NCBI RefSeq assembly: GCF_014334135.1
Contig: NZ_CP060497.1
Location: 1,426,001 to 1,490,000, forward strand
Length of the DNA: 64,000 nt
Reading direction: 5' to 3'
From: Olivibacter sp. SDN3
GTDB lineage: Bacteria > Bacteroidota > Bacteroidia > Sphingobacteriales > Sphingobacteriaceae
Every line of letters begins with the position of its first letter. Positions within the stretch are counted from its first letter, which is position 1. The notes under the pieces are model-generated. The model made no database searches, had not been told where the DNA came from, and saw only the letters and a list, made by a program, of their open reading frames with translations. This document shows, one piece after another, positions 36,350-44,224 of the stretch. Made by a program: the position numbers and the translations under genes.

Positions 36350-37138
36350 ATGGTAGCACTGAATAAACTTAATAAAGTAAATGACTATCAAAATGCAAAG
36401 CGAGTATTAAAATATCTCCTGGTTTGGTGTGAACACGGTCGCACTGAAATAATCATAGATGAAAATGAATTTTGCTTGACGCAACATCAGGTAATTACGA
36501 TTACTTCAGGACAGGTTCATTTTTTCCGGAATATTCAAGGTACGGTCTACATCTTGGAATTTACGCTCGACTTTATTTGCAAAGATGACAACGATATAGC
36601 GCTCATTTTTCATAACGGATTATTTTGTCACTTTGGTATAAATGAGGTTATTGCTATTGATTGTCCTCAGGTATTCGAAAATTTATTGCAAAAAATTGCC
36701 CTCGAATTAGAAGATAAACCTTACCAATATCTCATCTCCGTCCGTTCTTATATTCAGCTTTTACTGATAGCAATTAATCGTACCAAGATTGCAAAGGGCG
36801 ATGAAATTTGGAAGCCAGACGCACTTTTTCTACGCTTTTTGGAAGAAGTTCGGAATAATTTTTCCCTTAACTATTCTGTTGCGCAGATTTCAGATACTTT
36901 GCACACTACCGAAGCCAAACTCAATGAGCTATCAAAACGGCATACCAGTAAAACGGCTCAAAATGTAATATATAGCCTGATTATTTCCGAGGCTAAACGG
37001 CTGCTTATTTATCAGGACCTTTCGATCAAAGAAATTGCTTTTCAGTTGGGTTTTAAAGACCCTTTCTACTTTTCTAACTTCTTTAAGAAACATACGCGAT
37101 TTTCACCCAAGCACTATAAAAAAACCTTTGCTGTCTGA
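36350..37138 (+). CDS. AraC-family transcriptional regulator with cupin sensor
   Basis: A 262-residue protein. The N-terminal cupin-like half (CLTQHQVITITSGQVHFF) precedes an AraC DNA-binding domain with the signature SIKEIAFQLGFKDPFYFSNFFKKHTRFSPKHY at the end. It lies 32 bases after the YiiX-type gene and 111 bases before a cupin gene on the same strand. It may control the cupin, but no operator is visible. Confidence 0.88.
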   Translation: MVALNKLNKVNDYQNAKRVLKYLLVWCEHGRTEIIIDENEFCLTQHQVITITSGQVHFFRNIQGTVYILEFTLDFICKDDNDIALIFHNGLFCHFGINEVIAIDCPQVFENLLQKIALELEDKPYQYLISVRSYIQLLLIAINRTKIAKGDEIWKPDALFLRFLEEVRNNFSLNYSVAQISDTLHTTEAKLNELSKRHTSKTAQNVIYSLIISEAKRLLIYQDLSIKEIAFQLGFKDPFYFSNFFKKHTRFSPKHYKKTFAV

Positions 37139-37249
37139 AATTTTATATGCTTTTCTGAAGATCCTCTATTTTTTTCATCTGTCAAATATTTCAATTTTGT
37201 TCTTTATCAAAGCGCTTATACCTTGAATTATTCACTAAAAAATAAACAA

Positions 37250-37606
37250 ATGACTACTAATATGCACGATTACATCGTAAGAAGTAAACAAATAAAATGG
37301 TTACCATTAATAGAAGGTGGAAAGTCTTATAGCGGCATCTATGTAAAGTCCCTCCGGTACGATAATTCTACCAAACGCTCCAAAACAATATTACTTAAAT
37401 TTGAAGCTGGTGCAAGTTATCCCTACCATAACCATCCCGCAGGGGAAGAATTATTTATTTTGGAAGGAGAAGCTATTATTGAGGGTTTAACCTTTACGGA
37501 AGGTGACTATCTATACACACCCCCAGATTTTAAACATGCTGTAAAAACACTGATTGGTTGTACTATACTTTTCTTGTGCCTGAAGAAGTTGAAATCATCT
37601 AATTAG
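37250..37606 (+). CDS. Cupin-domain protein
   Basis: A single conserved barrel with both cupin motifs: YPYHNHPAGEELFILEGEAI (metal ligands His, His, Glu) and GDYLYTPPDFKHAVKT (late His). Resembles ChrR-type cupins that sense or bind metals or small ligands. The ATG at 37250 gives 118 residues; TTG 37223 would add nine. Just 3' of the AraC gene. It ends 4 bases into the convergent YdeI-type gene stop region. Confidence 0.82.
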   Translation: MTTNMHDYIVRSKQIKWLPLIEGGKSYSGIYVKSLRYDNSTKRSKTILLKFEAGASYPYHNHPAGEELFILEGEAIIEGLTFTEGDYLYTPPDFKHAVKTLIGCTILFLCLKKLKSSN

Positions 37607-38094
37607 GGTCTTTCCCTTCCAAGGAATTTGTCTTGACCAAGAAGAAAGCGAATAACTCGTGCTACATTTCGGTCAACGCTTTCTTCAGTTTTCAAATAAG
37701 AAATATACTTAATAATTTCCAGACGTAAGGAAGGTCTTAAGCTATCGAATATGCTTTTCGCCATCGGATATTTTTCGAGCGCCAATTGCAATTTCGGATG
37801 GGGTGTAATACTTCGATCACTCTCATCAAAATATAGCTCAAATATTGCTGAATCACCAACTTTCTTGCTTGTTGCCTTCAACATAGGTCCGTTTACATAG
37901 AGGCGCCAGTATCCGGCATATTTTACCAGTGTTTGGGTAAATTCCTGTCCATCTATATGGAGACGGACAGGAATCTTACCTTTATGTTTCCCCATCTTTT
38001 TAAGAAGTAATTCTAGATTCTCTTCCGGTACAAATACAAAGGGGTTGATCCCTATTTTATCGATAATTGCGGTAAATTTGTTTTTCAAAACCAT
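37603..38094 (-). CDS. DUF1905/YdeI (OmdA)-family protein
   Basis: A 163-residue protein. The N-terminal DUF1905 beta barrel (FVFVPEENLELLLKKMG, KIPVRLHIDGQEFTQTLV, GYWRLYVNGPMLKATSKKVGD) is joined to a C-terminal YdeI-like helical region (LQLALEKYPMAKSIFDSLRPSLRLEIIKYI). The combination is common in Bacteroidota; YdeI homologues were named for bacteriocin protection, but the role here is unproven. Its last 4 bases overlap the cupin gene end (convergent). Confidence 0.8.
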   Translation of the reverse strand: MVLKNKFTAIIDKIGINPFVFVPEENLELLLKKMGKHKGKIPVRLHIDGQEFTQTLVKYAGYWRLYVNGPMLKATSKKVGDSAIFELYFDESDRSITPHPKLQLALEKYPMAKSIFDSLRPSLRLEIIKYISYLKTEESVDRNVARVIRFLLGQDKFLGRERP

Positions 38095-38520
38095 TTCCTT
38101 TAACGGGTAACTTAAGAGAATAATTAGACATATTTTTAAGTATGAACCATAAATCTAAAGGTAAAATTCTTAACAATACCAAACTAAGGTATAACTTTAT
38201 GGAATATTTCAAATGCAAATCAAATTATTCTGGCAAATTGGACCATGGTTTGCGCAGACCATATTTCAACGTACATAGCGAAGCTAGAAAATGTAAAACC
38301 AAAATTAATTAAATGCATTTCGAACTGCACGTCAAACTATTGCTTTTGTATATAAAAATATACCCTATTCAGAGCAGCATACAGCGCTTTTTGGAAATGG
38401 TTAGCACAATAAAACATATTAAAAGATATAAATGTTTTATACTAAGAAAATGTGAAAATTACCCAGCAATCTGTAGTGTATAATCTTCATTTTTCCTTTA
38501 TCAGGTTAATTTCAACTATC
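38095..38520. other. AT-rich intergenic stretch with one near-palindrome
   Basis: No gene is seen in about 425 bases. The one structured element is ATGGTTTGCGCAGACCAT (38245-38262), an 18-base palindrome with a single mismatched pair, of operator type. The remainder is AT-rich and probably holds the promoters of the divergent YdeI-type and methyltransferase genes, though no full TAnnTTTG match was found next to either. Confidence 0.4.
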
Positions 38521-39165
38521 ATGAAAACTATTTCTTCAATAAAACCAATTTTAATGCTTTTTCTATTCTTAAGTGTGATAACCGGATGTGCTGCTCAGGG
38601 TACAAAACAGGAAAAGCTTGATGAACGTGTCCTTAAATTTTTAAAAGCAAATGAACAGCAATGGCAGAACCTCAATGTTCCCTATGAGGACGGCCAGGTA
38701 TTACATGATTTAATTGTAAATAATAATTATCAGTCGGCACTGGAAATTGGCACCTCTACCGGACACTCGACAATTTGGATAGCTTGGGCACTTAGTAAGA
38801 CCGGAGGTAAGATGATCACTATTGAACTTGACGAGGATAGGCAGCAAGAAGCTATAAAGAATTTAACGTCATTAGGCTTAGCAGATTATGTAGATTTCAA
38901 GCTTGGAGATGCCCATCAACTCGTAAAGGATCTTAAAGGCCCGTTCGATTTCATTTTTTCAGATGCGGATAAAGATTGGTACATTCAATATTTTAAGGAT
39001 ATAGACCCAAAACTTAAGAAAGGTGGTCGATTTACCGCACATAATGTATTACAAAATATAAGCGGTATCCGGGAATATATGGAATTTATTAAAAATCAAC
39101 GCCATTACGAAACTATCATAGATAAGTCAAGTAATTCTGGTATTGCCATTAGTCTTAAAAAATAA
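38521..39165 (+). CDS. SAM-dependent O-methyltransferase-like predicted lipoprotein
   Basis: From the ATG at 38521 the first 26 residues form a lipoprotein signal (SSIKPILMLFLFLSVITGC; lipobox ITGC). A Rossmann methyltransferase domain follows: SALEIGTSTGHSTIWIAWAL (SAM-binding motif I), MITIELDEDRQQEAI (motif II acidic loop) and FDFIFSDADKDWYIQYF (O-methyltransferase metal/substrate region). This matches caffeoyl-CoA-type O-methyltransferases. A GTG at 38452 would hide the signal. Export of a SAM-dependent enzyme is unusual, because SAM is cytosolic. Confidence 0.85.
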   Translation: MKTISSIKPILMLFLFLSVITGCAAQGTKQEKLDERVLKFLKANEQQWQNLNVPYEDGQVLHDLIVNNNYQSALEIGTSTGHSTIWIAWALSKTGGKMITIELDEDRQQEAIKNLTSLGLADYVDFKLGDAHQLVKDLKGPFDFIFSDADKDWYIQYFKDIDPKLKKGGRFTAHNVLQNISGIREYMEFIKNQRHYETIIDKSSNSGIAISLKK

Positions 39166-39269
39166 ATCTTTGCTTTCTCCAGAGCGGTTTTTGCATTTTT
39201 ATAATAACTGAATTGCCCACATCACATACAGGTATATATAGGTGTAACAGCCAGCCTTAAGTGGGGAGG

Positions 39270-39389
39270 GACAATACAAATGTAACTTTCTTCACAAGTA
39301 TCTATCAAAAGAAACAGGAACGATATCAAGCAAGTTTGATATCGTTCCTGTTTCTTTTGATAAGGCCAAGGCCTAACATTTGTATTGTC
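39270..39389. repeat. Nested inverted repeat (long hairpin) next to tRNA-Pro
   Basis: An inner perfect inverted repeat has 27-base arms (39303-39329 and 39336-39362) around a 6-base loop (GCAAGT). An outer perfect pair GACAATACAAATGT (39270-39283) and ACATTTGTATTGTC (39376-39389) flanks it, with unpaired spacers of 19 and 13 bases. The right outer arm ends on the last bases of tRNA-Pro. It could act as the tRNA transcript's 3' structure or be a small non-autonomous palindromic element. No coding capacity. Confidence 0.85.
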
Positions 39390-39461
39390 GGGATGGCCGG
39401 ATTTGAACCGACGACCTCCAGCACCCCATGCTGGCGCGATACCGGGCTACGCTACATCCCG
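39388..39461 (-). tRNA. tRNA-Pro (anticodon GGG)
   Basis: Reading the minus strand from 39461: acceptor CGGGATG pairs with CATCCCG; D stem GCG/CGC; anticodon stem CCAGC/GCTGG encloses the loop ATGGGGT (U33, anticodon GGG, G37); the variable loop is AGGTC; the T arm is GTCGG TTCAAAT CCGGC. The discriminator is A at 39388 and CCA is not encoded. The plus-strand reading of this region contains the GFEPTT frame that is a familiar tRNA artefact. Confidence 0.95.
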
Positions 39462-39476
39462 TTAATTATTGGACGA

Positions 39477-39507
39477 CAAACTTAGATAAAATTCTATTTA
39501 TTCGCAA
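39477..39507 (-). promoter_or_regulatory. Predicted promoter of tRNA-Pro
   Basis: On the minus strand TTG (39507-39505) is followed by 20 bases and TAAGTTTG (39484-39477), a complete -7 match. The start point would be near 39470, about 9 bases before the mature tRNA 5' end. Confidence 0.65.
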
Positions 39508-39678
39508 TTTTTATACTTTTTAGCTAGCGTCAAATACCGCACTACCGATATAAAACTACGCCTTGATAGCGTTTTCTTCGATCAATAAGTATCCATAGAT
39601 CTGCCATATTTTCAAAAAAGAATACAGAAAGATTATAGAAAGAACTTGTAAAAAATTCATATAAATAGTCAATTTTAC

Positions 39679-39766
39679 CGTAAATTGATCGTAAACTAAT
39701 CGTAAATTTACCGTAAAATATACGGCCAATTTACGGTTAGTTTACGGTAAAAAAACGGTCAACTTG
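39679..39766. repeat. Array of eight 11-bp repeats in helical phase
   Basis: A CG dinucleotide recurs at 39679, 39690, 39701, 39712, 39723, 39734, 39745 and 39756, exactly every 11 bases. The first four units begin CGTAAA (CGTAAATTGAT, CGTAAACTAAT, CGTAAATTTAC, CGTAAAATATA). The last four begin CGG and are preceded by A (CGGCCAATTTA, CGGTTAGTTTA, CGGTAAAAAAA, CGGTCAACTTG). TTTACGG in the right half is the complement of CCGTAAA in the left half, giving a pseudo-dyad near 39718. A/T tracts are phased with the helix, so intrinsic curvature and cooperative protein binding are both plausible. The rest of 39462-39939 shows only the tRNA and ybeY promoters. Confidence 0.85.
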
Positions 39767-39911
39767 TGTATCTTAGTAAAATCAAGATAAGTTCTTTATA
39801 CCTTTCATCTTCTATTTTTTATAAGGATAGCAGGTAAATAGGGTATGAAAAGGGCGAATTGCCACCACGAAATTGATTAACCTGAATTTATGTTTCTATC
39901 AAATGGCATCG

Positions 39912-39919
39912 TATCTTTG
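39912..39919 (+). promoter_or_regulatory. Predicted -7 box of ybeY
   Basis: TATCTTTG matches TAnnTTTG 21 bases before the ybeY ATG. No convincing -33 TTTG is visible at the proper distance. Confidence 0.5.
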
Positions 39920-39939
39920 CCTCAAACGACAATACACAG

Positions 39940-40374
39940 ATGCCTGTTACTACGATAAATTTTTTTTTAGAGGATATCAGCTATTCATTGAAAAACAAAG
40001 TAGCCCTACGAAAATGGATTATTAATACCATTCGGTCAGAAAAATTCAAACCTGGTGAGATAAATTTCATTTTTTGCAGTGACGAATACCTCCATAAGAT
40101 AAACTTGGAATACCTCGATCACGACACCTATACGGACATTATTACCTTTGATAATAGTGAAGACGATCATATAGTAGCAGGAGATATTTTCATTAGTACA
40201 GAGCGTGTAGAGGATAACGCCCTCCAATTTGGTGCTTTACCTAGCGATGAATTGCATCGCGTTATTATTCATGGTATATTACATTTATGTGGATATTTAG
40301 ATAAAACTGATAGTGATAAAACACTGATGACAGCAAAAGAAAATGAATATCTTTTAAAAAGGGATTGGCAATAA
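39940..40374 (+). CDS. ybeY: rRNA maturation endoribonuclease YbeY
   Basis: A 144-residue UPF0054/YbeY protein. The catalytic zinc segment is HRVIIHGILHLCGYLDKT: two His ligands in HxxxH, with Asp where many YbeY proteins have the third His (HGxLHLxGYxH). NFIFCSDEYLHKINLEYL and YTDIITFDNSE, then GDIFISTERV, are the other conserved blocks. The enzyme takes part in 16S rRNA 3'-end processing and ribosome quality control. A bidirectional terminator follows the stop. Single gene with its own promoter box. Confidence 0.93.
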   Translation: MPVTTINFFLEDISYSLKNKVALRKWIINTIRSEKFKPGEINFIFCSDEYLHKINLEYLDHDTYTDIITFDNSEDDHIVAGDIFISTERVEDNALQFGALPSDELHRVIIHGILHLCGYLDKTDSDKTLMTAKENEYLLKRDWQ

Positions 40375-40408
40375 AAAAGGGCTACATATTTAAATGTAAC
40401 CCTTTTTT
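40373..40408. terminator. Bidirectional intrinsic terminator between ybeY and the YugP-type gene
   Basis: AAAAAAGGG-C-TACAT pairs with ATGTA-A-CCCTTTTTT around a small AT loop. The A run and T run at the two ends allow it to stop transcription from both convergent genes. Confidence 0.8.
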
Positions 40409-40424
40409 ATTGGTTTAAACATTA

Positions 40425-41120
40425 TTAGTCGCGCGAGCGTAATAAAATACTCGCATAGTATACTAAGGTTGCCAAAGATGATAAAGCGGCGACTACATAA
40501 GTCATTGCAGCCCACCATAACGCATTCTTCGCCCCATCATGCTCTACTCTCGTAGCCATAATTCCTTTATTTGTTTCTAACCACGCTAATGCTCTGTTTG
40601 ATGCATCAAATTCTACTGGTAAGGTGACAAAACTGAATAAGGTTACCAATGCTAATGCGGCTACACCAATAGCCAATATATAGATATTACCAGAAAAAAT
40701 TGCTAACATCACACCTATCATCAACGTCCACGAAGTTAACGTTGATGCCACATTCACAATAGGCACCATAGCAGATCTGAACTGAAGCCATGAGTAGGCC
40801 CGTGCATGCTGTACCGCGTGACCACACTCGTGAGCTGCTACTGCTGCAGATGCCACGCTCCTACCTCCATATACTTCTGGACTCAGATTGACTGTTTTAT
40901 CGGCTGGATTATAATGATCTGTTAACCTTCCTTCTACCGATACAACACGTACATCATAAATATTATTATCATGCAACATTTTCTCAGCTATTTCCTTACC
41001 CGACATCCCACTGCTTAATGGTGTTTCTGAGTGCTCTTTGAACCTACTTTTAAAACGCCATTGCACTATGAAACTAACGATTGCGATACCAATCAACAAC
41101 AAATATTCTACTCCTAGCAT
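40425..41120 (-). CDS. Zinc metallopeptidase of the YugP family (membrane)
   Basis: A 231-residue membrane protein. One N-terminal helix (EYLLLIGIAIVSFIVQW) is followed by the zinc-binding motif AAVAAHECGHAVQHA (HExxH, about residue 97), then two or three membrane helices and LPVEFDASNRALAWLE, which supplies the likely third ligand Glu. Members are Zn-dependent membrane proteases (COG2738) of largely unknown substrate. Convergent with ybeY across the shared terminator. Confidence 0.88.
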   Translation of the reverse strand: MLGVEYLLLIGIAIVSFIVQWRFKSRFKEHSETPLSSGMSGKEIAEKMLHDNNIYDVRVVSVEGRLTDHYNPADKTVNLSPEVYGGRSVASAAVAAHECGHAVQHARAYSWLQFRSAMVPIVNVASTLTSWTLMIGVMLAIFSGNIYILAIGVAALALVTLFSFVTLPVEFDASNRALAWLETNKGIMATRVEHDGAKNALWWAAMTYVVAALSSLATLVYYASILLRSRD

Positions 41121-41341
41121 ATACTAAATTTTAAATTCTCTTTCTTTACCTATATCAAACCGCATACCGATTACCCGCTCTGTACGCTCCGATGTATAAA
41201 TTTACTTAATTTTTATATATTTTGCAGAAATTTACACTTAATGTATTAGAATAACATTAAACACCAGCTATTCTACTGTCAATTTTTCGTTAACAAGCTT
41301 TAAACAACTGATAATTTGTCAGTTAAAATAAATTGATAAGC

Positions 41342-41680
41342 ATGATAAATTACCATAATAGACGTTTTAGACCTGTTGCTAATACCGAGAACGGGGAAAC
41401 CACGGGAGATACTATTTTTCACTATAAACAAGTAGGTAATATGTTAACCGCCGAATATAAAAGCGTAAATATTCTATCCGGTCATTTAATGGCCATTGTT
41501 ACTGAAGAGGGTGTATTGAATATGGTTTATCATCAAATAAATAAAGACTATCAACTAAGAACGGGTAAATGTATATCCAAACCAGAGTTACTCCCTTCCG
41601 GAAAATTAAGATTGCATGAAAGCTGGGAATGGACAAATGGCGACTTAAGTTCTGGCCAATCTATCCTTGAAGAAATATAA
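41342..41680 (+). CDS. Conserved beta-rich protein, often labelled N-acetylglutamate synthase
   Basis: 112 residues from the ATG at 41342 (a TTG at 41333 is a less likely start). A repeat-like antiparallel pattern is visible: TIFHYKQVGNMLTAEYKS, GHLMAIVTEEGVLNMVYHQIN, GKLRLHESWEWTNGDLSSGQS. Close relatives across Bacteroidota carry the label N-acetylglutamate synthase, but there is no acetyl-CoA motif and the assignment is doubtful. Monocistronic; 60 bases before rmuC. Confidence 0.75.
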   Translation: MINYHNRRFRPVANTENGETTGDTIFHYKQVGNMLTAEYKSVNILSGHLMAIVTEEGVLNMVYHQINKDYQLRTGKCISKPELLPSGKLRLHESWEWTNGDLSSGQSILEEI

Positions 41681-41711
41681 GTAAGACATAAAATGATTCT
41701 CTTTTTCTAGC

Positions 41712-41719
41712 TACCTTTG
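41712..41719 (+). promoter_or_regulatory. Predicted -7 box of rmuC
   Basis: TACCTTTG matches TAnnTTTG 21 bases before the rmuC ATG. It indicates that rmuC has its own start in addition to any read-through from the upstream gene. Confidence 0.5.
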
Positions 41720-41740
41720 TAAAAAATCACGATATACCTT

Positions 41741-43084
41741 ATGGAAAACCTATTGATTGTTATCTTACTCATTGCTTTGATATTCATCTTATACTATTTT
41801 ACCAAACGTACCAATCAATCGCTCAACGATATTCCATCACAACAAGATCATGAACAACGGGATGAATTACTTATAAAACTGGCGAAAGCAGAACAGAAGG
41901 CAGATAGCTACCGTACGGAAAACGAACGTCTAATACAAGAATTGCGCGCCGAACGCGAAAAAGTTGCCAGCGCCGAGCGTACGATGGAAAGTATGAACGC
42001 TTACTTTGAATCGCAAAAGGATAAAATAGAAGAGCAAAAAGTGGAAATGGCCAATATAAAAAGTCAACTCAATAAAGAATTCGAATTGATTGCTAATAAA
42101 ATATTAGACGAAAAGACAACCAAGTTTTCAGAAACGAACCATAAAACTATCAACCAGCTACTCGATCCTCTAAAAGAGAATATAAAAACTTTCGAAGAAA
42201 AGGTGGAGAAAACGTATAACCATGAAGCTGCTGAACGCAATTCCTTAAGGGGCGTTGTTATCCAGTTGATGGAGCAGAGTAAACTAATAAAAAATGAGGC
42301 TACCAACTTAGCCAAAGCACTTAAAGGAGATCAAAAGAAACAGGGTAATTGGGGAGAAGTTATATTAGAGCGTGTACTGGAAAGATCTGGTTTGACTAAA
42401 GATAGTGAATACCGATTACAGGTAAGTTATAATAATGAAGATGGTAAAAGATTACAGCCTGACGCCATTATTGATCTACCGGAAGATAAACACCTAGTGG
42501 TTGATGCTAAAGTATCTTTGGTAGCGTACGAAAGATGGATAAATGCCGAAAATGATGAAGAAAAAGAGATGTTTGCTAAACAACACGTAACTTCTGTTAA
42601 AAATCATGTGACCGAACTTTCCCGTAAGAATTACCAAGATCTTTATAAAATAACATCGCCAGATTTTGTTTTGCTTTTTATGCCTATCGAGTCAGCATTC
42701 AGTATGTCCGTTACATATGATACGGAGCTTTTTAGTGAGGCATGGGATAAAAGGGTTGTTATTGTGAGCCCCTCTACCTTATTAGCTACTCTTCGTACCA
42801 TTGCAAGCATTTGGAAGCAGGAAAGACAAACACGTAATGTACTGGAAATAGCTCGTGAGGCCGGCGCTTTATACGATAAGTTTGTAGGTTTTACAGCAGA
42901 TATGGATAAAATAGATAGACAAATTACTTTATTAGCCAGAACCCATGAAGACGCCCGTAAAAAGCTTGAAACCGGTAAAGGAAGTGTGATATCTAAAGTA
43001 GAAAAACTTAAAAAGCTGGGAGCTAAAACAAGTAAACAGATTGATATCAATTTATTTGATGAAGAAGAATTTACAGAGGATTAA
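41741..43084 (+). CDS. rmuC: DNA recombination protein RmuC
   Basis: A 447-residue protein: N-terminal membrane helix (LLIVILLIALIFILYYF), a long coiled coil (about 35-130, Glu/Lys/Gln rich) and the RmuC nuclease-like domain with GNWGEVILERVLERSG, LQPDAIIDLPEDKHLVVDAKVSL (PD-(D/E)xK-like core) and SPSTLLATLRTIASIWKQE. Implicated in restraining DNA inversion and in genome stability. The stop codon and last codons lie inside the 50-base palindrome that carries a parS core. Confidence 0.95.
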   Translation: MENLLIVILLIALIFILYYFTKRTNQSLNDIPSQQDHEQRDELLIKLAKAEQKADSYRTENERLIQELRAEREKVASAERTMESMNAYFESQKDKIEEQKVEMANIKSQLNKEFELIANKILDEKTTKFSETNHKTINQLLDPLKENIKTFEEKVEKTYNHEAAERNSLRGVVIQLMEQSKLIKNEATNLAKALKGDQKKQGNWGEVILERVLERSGLTKDSEYRLQVSYNNEDGKRLQPDAIIDLPEDKHLVVDAKVSLVAYERWINAENDEEKEMFAKQHVTSVKNHVTELSRKNYQDLYKITSPDFVLLFMPIESAFSMSVTYDTELFSEAWDKRVVIVSPSTLLATLRTIASIWKQERQTRNVLEIAREAGALYDKFVGFTADMDKIDRQITLLARTHEDARKKLETGKGSVISKVEKLKKLGAKTSKQIDINLFDEEEFTED

Positions 43085-43119
43085 GCAGTTTCACGTGAAA
43101 CTGCTTAATCCTCTGTAAA
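43070..43119. promoter_or_regulatory. Perfect 50-base palindrome with a central parS site
   Basis: The segment is a perfect palindrome of two 25-base halves with no loop. Its centre AGTTTCACGTGAAACT (43087-43102) matches the ParB-binding parS consensus (TGTTTCACGTGAAACA) except for the outermost base on each side. It overlaps the rmuC stop codon. Two more parS-like cores lie at 51479-51518. It may double as a 3' structure for rmuC. No parA or parB gene is in the window. Confidence 0.75.
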
Positions 43120-43167
43120 ATAGTGTAATAAATGGTAGCTATTATTCCTAAACAAGAATTGCAAAGC

Positions 43168-44205
43168 TTAACCAAAAGCATTCCATCCCTGCGCTTTGAT
43201 TTGGTGCATATTTCCGGCTTTCGTAATCAAGTGATGCCCCTCTGACTCTGCTGTAATATGCCCGATAACCGTGATATCTACGTCGCCCTTTATTTTATCG
43301 TAATCTGCTTGTTTTATAGTGAACAATAACTCATAATCTTCCCCGCCATTTAAAGCGCAAACCGTTGGGTCTAATCCGAACTCTCGTGCCGTATCATAGG
43401 TCATCTGATCAATGGGAATTTTATCTTCATACAACTTGCAGCCCTTATTTGATTGTTTACAGATGTGTAAAATATCTGAAGCTAACCCATCCGAAATATC
43501 GATCATAGCGGTTGGTCGTACAGCAATGTCTTGCAACAATTTTACGATATCTAAGCGAGCCTCGGGTTTTAATTGACGTTCTACAATATAATCCTTCCCC
43601 TCTAAATCAGGTTGTATATTTGGATTCTCTAAAAATATCTGTTTTTCCCTTTCCAACAATTGCAGCCCCACATACGCACCTCCTAAATCTCCAGAAACAC
43701 AAATAAGATCACCTTCTTGGGCACCATTTCTATAGGTAATGTCCTCTGCAAGCGCATGGCCTAAACTGGTTACACTAATCACTAATCCCTGCTTAGAAGC
43801 AGAAGTATCACCACCAATTAAATCCACATGATATTTTTTACAGGCCAATATAGCTCCGGCATAAATTTCCTCAACGGCCTCCAGCGGAAATTTACTTGAT
43901 AACCCTATTGAAAAAGTTATTTGAGTAGCTATACCATTCATAGCATAGATATCGCTTAAATTTACCTGCACAGCCTTGTAACCCAAATGTTTAAGTGGTA
44001 CATAACGTAGATCAAAATGTATACCCTCCAGTAGCAAGTCAGTAGATACCAGTACCCGTTTATCAGTATGGTTAATAACCGCCGCATCATCACCAATTCC
44101 CTTAACAGTTGATGGTTCTTTTATTTCTACAGATTTTGTTATTAAATCTATTAAACCAAATTCACCTAGTTTATCTAAGCTTGTATTCTCCTTATTATCA
44201 AACAT
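43168..44205 (-). CDS. thiL: Thiamine-monophosphate kinase
   Basis: A 345-residue ThiL: N-terminal GEFGLIDLI, KGIGDDAAVI (ATP/Mg site), STDLLLEGIHFD, GYKAVQVNLSDIYAMNG, LIGGDTSASKQGLVISVT, MIDISDGLASDILHI and LNGGEDYELLFT. Phosphorylates thiamine monophosphate to the pyrophosphate cofactor. Lies 19 bases after nadA on the same strand, so the two are probably co-transcribed. Convergent with rmuC. Confidence 0.95.
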   Translation of the reverse strand: MFDNKENTSLDKLGEFGLIDLITKSVEIKEPSTVKGIGDDAAVINHTDKRVLVSTDLLLEGIHFDLRYVPLKHLGYKAVQVNLSDIYAMNGIATQITFSIGLSSKFPLEAVEEIYAGAILACKKYHVDLIGGDTSASKQGLVISVTSLGHALAEDITYRNGAQEGDLICVSGDLGGAYVGLQLLEREKQIFLENPNIQPDLEGKDYIVERQLKPEARLDIVKLLQDIAVRPTAMIDISDGLASDILHICKQSNKGCKLYEDKIPIDQMTYDTAREFGLDPTVCALNGGEDYELLFTIKQADYDKIKGDVDITVIGHITAESEGHHLITKAGNMHQIKAQGWNAFG

Positions 44206-44224
44206 ATAAAAATTTAAAATTGGT

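Noticed and set aside
39261-39485. Plus-strand frame containing GFEPTT
   Set aside because: This is the familiar false translation of the complement of a tRNA; the region is tRNA-Pro plus a hairpin.
39679-39766. CRISPR array
   Set aside because: The units are 11 bases with no separate spacers, the repeats are degenerate and no cas gene is present.
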